Source of the DNA: an uncultured Anaerolineaceae bacterium
GTDB taxonomy: Bacteria; Chloroflexota; Anaerolineae; Anaerolineales; Anaerolineaceae
Length of the DNA: 9,054 nucleotides
Direction of reading: 5' to 3'
Assembly: GCA_937894825.1 (NCBI GenBank)
Contig: CALCQT010000378.1
Location: 1-9,054, forward strand
Position numbers and translations under genes: made by a program
Part shown: piece by piece, positions 5,863 through 9,054 of the stretch
How the letters are laid out: each line of letters starts with the position of its first letter
How positions within the stretch are numbered: the first letter of the stretch is position 1
The notes under the pieces: generated by a model
Told to the model about the DNA's origin: nothing
The model's input: the letters and a program-made list of their open reading frames with translations, nothing else
The model's database searches: none

Positions 5863-7578
5863 ATGAAAAAAGCTTTTAATTTTGTCAATCCTACTGAGAT
5901 TATTCAGATTGAATTACCTGACGGCCGGCAGATTGAAGGGCCGCGGGGGAGTTCGGTCGAAGAATTCCTCCAGCCTCTCCTTCCCGAGCTGGAAAATCCG
6001 TTGGTGGGAGCGGTGGTGGACAGCGAATTGCGGGAGTTGAGTTATCCATTGGAACGTTCTGCGACCGTCCGCCCTGTGACGACTGCTGAACCGGATGGGA
6101 AAAATATTTATCGTCGTTCGTTAGCTTTTCTGCTTTCGGCAACTTTTGAAAATCTTTTCCCGGGCTATGAACTGACGGTGGATCATTCGATCCAATCCGG
6201 CGGATTGTTTTGCCGGATTCAGGGAGCGGAAGTTTCTGATCAGGCCGGGTTTTTGCAGAAGCTGCAGGAGGCGATGCGCGCTACCGTCGCACAGAACCTT
6301 GCCATTGTACGGCAAAAGATATCTCTTGACGAAGCGAGAGCGCTGTTTGAGAAGAAAAATCAGATTGAAAAGATCCATCTGCTGCAGTTCCGAAATAAAT
6401 CCTACCTGACGACGTATCGCCTGGGCGATTTTGTTGATTACCACTATGGCTATATGGTGCCGTCGACCGGTTATTTGAAAACCTTTGCCATTGAGCCGGC
6501 TCCGAAACCCAATGAATTTTTCCTGCGTTATCCGCGGGATGGACATTCGAATGAAATTGGACCTCTGAACGAATCCCCGAAAATGATGAATGAATTTCGT
6601 ACCTATGGGGATTGGCTGGCCAAGCTCGGTATCGACTCGATTGCATCCCTGAACGAGGCTATAGAAAAGGATCGTATTCAGGAGGTGATCCTGGTGAGCG
6701 AAGCGCTGCATGACCAGAAATTTGTGCAGGTGGCGAAAGAGATTGCGGAACAAAAGCAGGGCGTGCGCGTGATCCTGATTGCTGGCCCGTCTTCTTCCGG
6801 GAAAACGACTTTCTCAAAACGACTGTCGATTGAATTGCTGACTTTCGGCATCTCTCCGGTTCCGATTGAGATGGATGACTTTTTTGTCGACCGGGTTCTG
6901 AGTCCGAAGGATGCCAGCGGCGAATACGATTTTGAGTCGGTACATAACCTGAATTTGCCGTTGCTGGAAGACTGTGTGGAAAAATTAATTGCCGGCGATG
7001 AAGTTCAGCTTCCGCGGTACGATTTCCTGGACGGGAAAAGCAAGCCCGGCAAAGTGCTGAAGCTGGCGAAGGACCAGATGATCATTCTGGAAGGTATTCA
7101 TGGCTTGAACCCGGAATTGTTGACGGATATCGATCCGTCCAAAACATTCAGAATTTACGTTTCGCCATTGACACAGTTGAATCTGGACCGCTACAACCGG
7201 GTGTCGACGTCTGATACCCGGATGATCCGGCGACTGGTTCGCGATTACCGTGAGCGCGGTTACAGCGCTCAGGATACGATCGCCCGGTGGGCCTCTGTGC
7301 GCAATGGCGAGGAAAAGAATATTTTTCCTTATCAGGGCCGGGCGGACGCTTTCTGTAACACCTCCCTGGTGTATGAACTTTCCGCGTTGAAGTCGCTGGC
7401 CGAGACTGCGCTGCGACAGGTCAGCTGGGGCACGCCGGAGTTTATTGAGGCCAAACGATTGCTTTCTTTCCTGGAATGGGTGGTGCCGCTGGATCCGGCT
7501 CTGATCCCCGGAAATTCGATTCTGGCGGAGTTTGTCGGCGGTTCAAACCTGAAAAATTTCTCGGTCTGGAAGCAATAG
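5863..7578 (+). CDS. Uridine kinase-like P-loop protein with TGS and ThrRS-type SAD domains
   Basis: A 571-residue cytoplasmic protein with three parts. Residues about 13-75 form a TGS domain (IQIELPDGRQIEGPRGSSVEEFL). Residues about 83-225 resemble the second additional domain of threonyl-tRNA synthetase (YRRSLAFLLSATFENLFPGYEL, 83-104; GYMVPSTGYLK, 196-206). Residues about 300-520 are a uridine kinase/phosphoribulokinase-type P-loop kinase: Walker A GPSSSGKTT (308-316), EMDDFFVDR (336-344), LPRYDF (383-388), MIILEGIHGL (406-415) and the arginine-rich lid DTRMIRRLVRD (451-461). This architecture is known in many bacteria and usually annotated nucleoside or uridine kinase; the real substrate is uncertain. 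The zinc-binding HxxxH of ThrRS editing domains is replaced here by R/S and F, so editing activity is unlikely. The ATG at 5863 has GGAG 5 nt upstream. It stands alone, divergent from the SanA-like gene and convergent with gcvT. Confidence 0.9.
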   Translation: MKKAFNFVNPTEIIQIELPDGRQIEGPRGSSVEEFLQPLLPELENPLVGAVVDSELRELSYPLERSATVRPVTTAEPDGKNIYRRSLAFLLSATFENLFPGYELTVDHSIQSGGLFCRIQGAEVSDQAGFLQKLQEAMRATVAQNLAIVRQKISLDEARALFEKKNQIEKIHLLQFRNKSYLTTYRLGDFVDYHYGYMVPSTGYLKTFAIEPAPKPNEFFLRYPRDGHSNEIGPLNESPKMMNEFRTYGDWLAKLGIDSIASLNEAIEKDRIQEVILVSEALHDQKFVQVAKEIAEQKQGVRVILIAGPSSSGKTTFSKRLSIELLTFGISPVPIEMDDFFVDRVLSPKDASGEYDFESVHNLNLPLLEDCVEKLIAGDEVQLPRYDFLDGKSKPGKVLKLAKDQMIILEGIHGLNPELLTDIDPSKTFRIYVSPLTQLNLDRYNRVSTSDTRMIRRLVRDYRERGYSAQDTIARWASVRNGEEKNIFPYQGRADAFCNTSLVYELSALKSLAETALRQVSWGTPEFIEAKRLLSFLEWVVPLDPALIPGNSILAEFVGGSNLKNFSVWKQ

Positions 7579-7626
7579 ATCTCCGAACATAAAAGATATA
7601 GGTGTCACAACAGTCGGTAGTGAATC

Positions 7627-7666
7627 GACCGGCAGCGGAATTGATATCTTCTTTCTGCTGCCGGTC
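7627..7666. terminator. Strong hairpin between convergent kinase and gcvT genes
   Basis: GACCGGCAGC (7627-7636) pairs perfectly with GCTGCCGGTC (7657-7666). Four more inner pairs (one G-U) extend the stem to 14 bp around a 12-nt loop (7641-7652). It lies 48 bp after the kinase stop and 18 bp after the gcvT stop, so it could end both transcripts. The U tract is weak on both strands (AGGTTTGCG on plus), so it may act with Rho or as a 3'-end stabiliser. Confidence 0.6.
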
Positions 7667-7684
7667 AGGTTTGCGTAATGTTTT

Positions 7685-9054
7685 CTAAGCCTTTTTGCCG
7701 GCTTTCGGGAAGCGGCTGATAACCACTGCGGGATTGGGCAGGGTGGTCTTTTCTCCATCCGCAAGTTTCCCCGGTTCTTTGAGCTGGGCTTTTTCACTGT
7801 TCTGATAAATATAGAGCGGGGTGCCTTCAGTTGCAAATTTCGGATCCAGCATCGCTAAGCCCATGATCCAACCTTCCAGGTCTTGGGCACAGCTGGTGAC
7901 CCGGCCGACGACTTTCCCCCGAGTGTCCATGATCGGATCGCCGAAGTGAGCCAGCCGGACGGTCTTATCCGTGAAGCGGAAACGTGCCAAAATCCGTTTG
8001 CAGCTTGCTTCCTGTTCCCGGTAGGCTGTCCGCCCGATGAACCAGGGTTTATAAGTTTTTACAAAGCCATGCAGCCCTGCTTCACAGATGGTGTATTTTT
8101 CCGGACCGGCCAACTCATGTCCATATAACGGCAGCCCGGCTTCAATCCGCAGGGAATCTCGTGATCCCAGCCCGCATGGTTTCAATCCCAGCGGACCGCC
8201 GATTTCTAATAACCGGGTCCAGAGGTCCGCCAGTCTGTCGGGATGGACAAAGAGTTCATAAGAAATGCGTTCACCGGTGTAACCAGTCCGGGCTATAATC
8301 AGGTCAAAGCCACCCAATACGATTTTCCTCACCTGTCCTTTTTTCAGCGTGAGCAGCGCTTCGCTTTCTTCCGAATTTGTACTCAATTTTCGCAGGATAT
8401 CCGTCGAGATTTGACCTTGCAGCGCCAGGTCAACCCGTCTCCGCTCGCCGGCGGCCGGATCGCGCAGATTTTCAAGAATGACTTTTCGCCCGAAGGCACG
8501 TGCCTCAGGTGTTCCGAGGTCGATCTGGATTTTGTCCTCTCGTACGGCGTTCAGCCATGCCCAGTCCTTATCATCATTGGCGGCATTTACCACAATCAGG
8601 TATTGGTCGGCCTCAATGCGGTAAATGATCAGGTCGTCAATGATCTGGCCTTTCGGATCAAGAAAGTGGGTATAACAGGTATCGCCGATTCGCACGGCGC
8701 TCACATCGTTGCCGACAACACTGTTCAGAAATACCACTGCGTCCGGTCCTGAAGCCAGATAGACGCCCATGTGCGACACATCGAAAAGTCCAGCCGCATT
8801 ACGGACGGCGGCATGCTCTTCTTTGATTGAGGTGTACCAGAGAGGCATGTCCCAGCCGGCAAACGGAGCCATCTTTGCCCCTAAGCTTTTGTGATGGCTG
8901 TTCAGAGGCGTCGCTTGTAATGTTTCCGGCTCACCCTCATAGATGGAAAAATCAAACGCAGGCAATGGGTTCCCGTTTGAAGTCGATTTTTTCCCTACGG
9001 CATACGCTTTCTCGAATTCACCTTCAACGGTTTCCGTGCCGGAAACCGGACTGC
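7685..9054 (-). CDS. gcvT: Glycine cleavage T protein (aminomethyltransferase), 5' end beyond window or fused
   Basis: The T protein takes the aminomethyl group from lipoylated H protein and makes 5,10-methylene-tetrahydrofolate plus ammonia. Numbering from a TTG at 8965, homology begins at TPLNSHHKSLGAKMAPFAGWDMP (19-41). It continues with FDVSHMG (61-67), IIDDLIIYR (108-116, holding the catalytic-type aspartate), RTGYTGERISYELFV (226-240) and GLGSRDSLRIEAGLPLYGHEL (265-285). A C-terminal GcvT_C barrel follows (GRVTSCAQDLEGWIMGLAMLD) and then a basic lysine-rich tail. RTGYTGERISYE differs from the more usual RTGYTGEDGFE. The frame has no stop up to the window end (about 29 more codons). The only start candidate is the TTG, with no ribosome site. 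The first in-frame ATG (AKM) would remove conserved sequence. The protein therefore probably begins outside the window, either with a long N-terminal extension or as a fusion. No other gcv gene is visible here. The T-protein domain is firm; the start is not. Confidence 0.88.
   Translation of the reverse strand, partial: SPVSGTETVEGEFEKAYAVGKKSTSNGNPLPAFDFSIYEGEPETLQATPLNSHHKSLGAKMAPFAGWDMPLWYTSIKEEHAAVRNAAGLFDVSHMGVYLASGPDAVVFLNSVVGNDVSAVRIGDTCYTHFLDPKGQIIDDLIIYRIEADQYLIVVNAANDDKDWAWLNAVREDKIQIDLGTPEARAFGRKVILENLRDPAAGERRRVDLALQGQISTDILRKLSTNSEESEALLTLKKGQVRKIVLGGFDLIIARTGYTGERISYELFVHPDRLADLWTRLLEIGGPLGLKPCGLGSRDSLRIEAGLPLYGHELAGPEKYTICEAGLHGFVKTYKPWFIGRTAYREQEASCKRILARFRFTDKTVRLAHFGDPIMDTRGKVVGRVTSCAQDLEGWIMGLAMLDPKFATEGTPLYIYQNSEKAQLKEPGKLADGEKTTLPNPAVVISRFPKAGKKA

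Noticed and set aside
6121..6753. 210-codon open frame on the minus strand opposite the kinase gene
   Set aside because: Antisense shadow of a clearly conserved protein; no ribosome site or recognisable domain.
8243..8752. 169-codon open frame on the plus strand opposite gcvT
   Set aside because: Antisense to conserved GcvT motifs; composition looks like a shadow frame.

Overview
The window looks like ordinary bacterial chromosome. Protein style and gene content (MtaB with a CVTRIARG stretch, a TGS/SAD/uridine-kinase fusion, GcvT, a SanA-like protein) fit Chloroflexota, class Anaerolineae, but this is a weak inference from similarity by eye. Positions 1-2100 read AT-richer than the rest, which suggests a junction between an accessory efflux/regulator segment and a conserved housekeeping segment. 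I see no rRNA, tRNA, CRISPR array, insertion sequence or phage gene.

Layout. (1) 1-236, plus strand: the 3' end of an ABC-2 type permease cut by the window edge. (2) 2022-381, minus strand: a two-gene unit of a ribbon-helix-helix (RHH) regulator followed 31 bp later by a major facilitator exporter. The exporter appears to lack its second membrane helix and the motif-A loop. (3) 2160-5209, plus strand: a compact operon of a COG1092-type SAM methyltransferase, proC and mtaB, joined by an ATGA overlap and a 3-nt gap. (4) 5821-5206, minus strand: a SanA/ElyC/DUF218 membrane protein whose frame is broken at a run of eight A residues and whose stop overlaps the mtaB stop. (5) 5863-7578, plus strand: a uridine-kinase-like protein with ThrRS-like N-terminal domains. 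(6) A strong hairpin at 7627-7666 lies between convergent genes. (7) 9054-7685, minus strand: GcvT, whose reading frame stays open to the window edge with no good start, so it may be the C-terminal part of a larger fusion.

Functionally, the middle operon combines RNA modification (methyltransferase, MtaB) with proline biosynthesis (ProC), and GcvT supplies one-carbon/glycine metabolism. No clearly novel multi-gene system is visible. The points most worth checking are the frame break in the SanA-like gene, the missing helix in the exporter, the open 5' end of gcvT, and a possible leaderless start for the methyltransferase.
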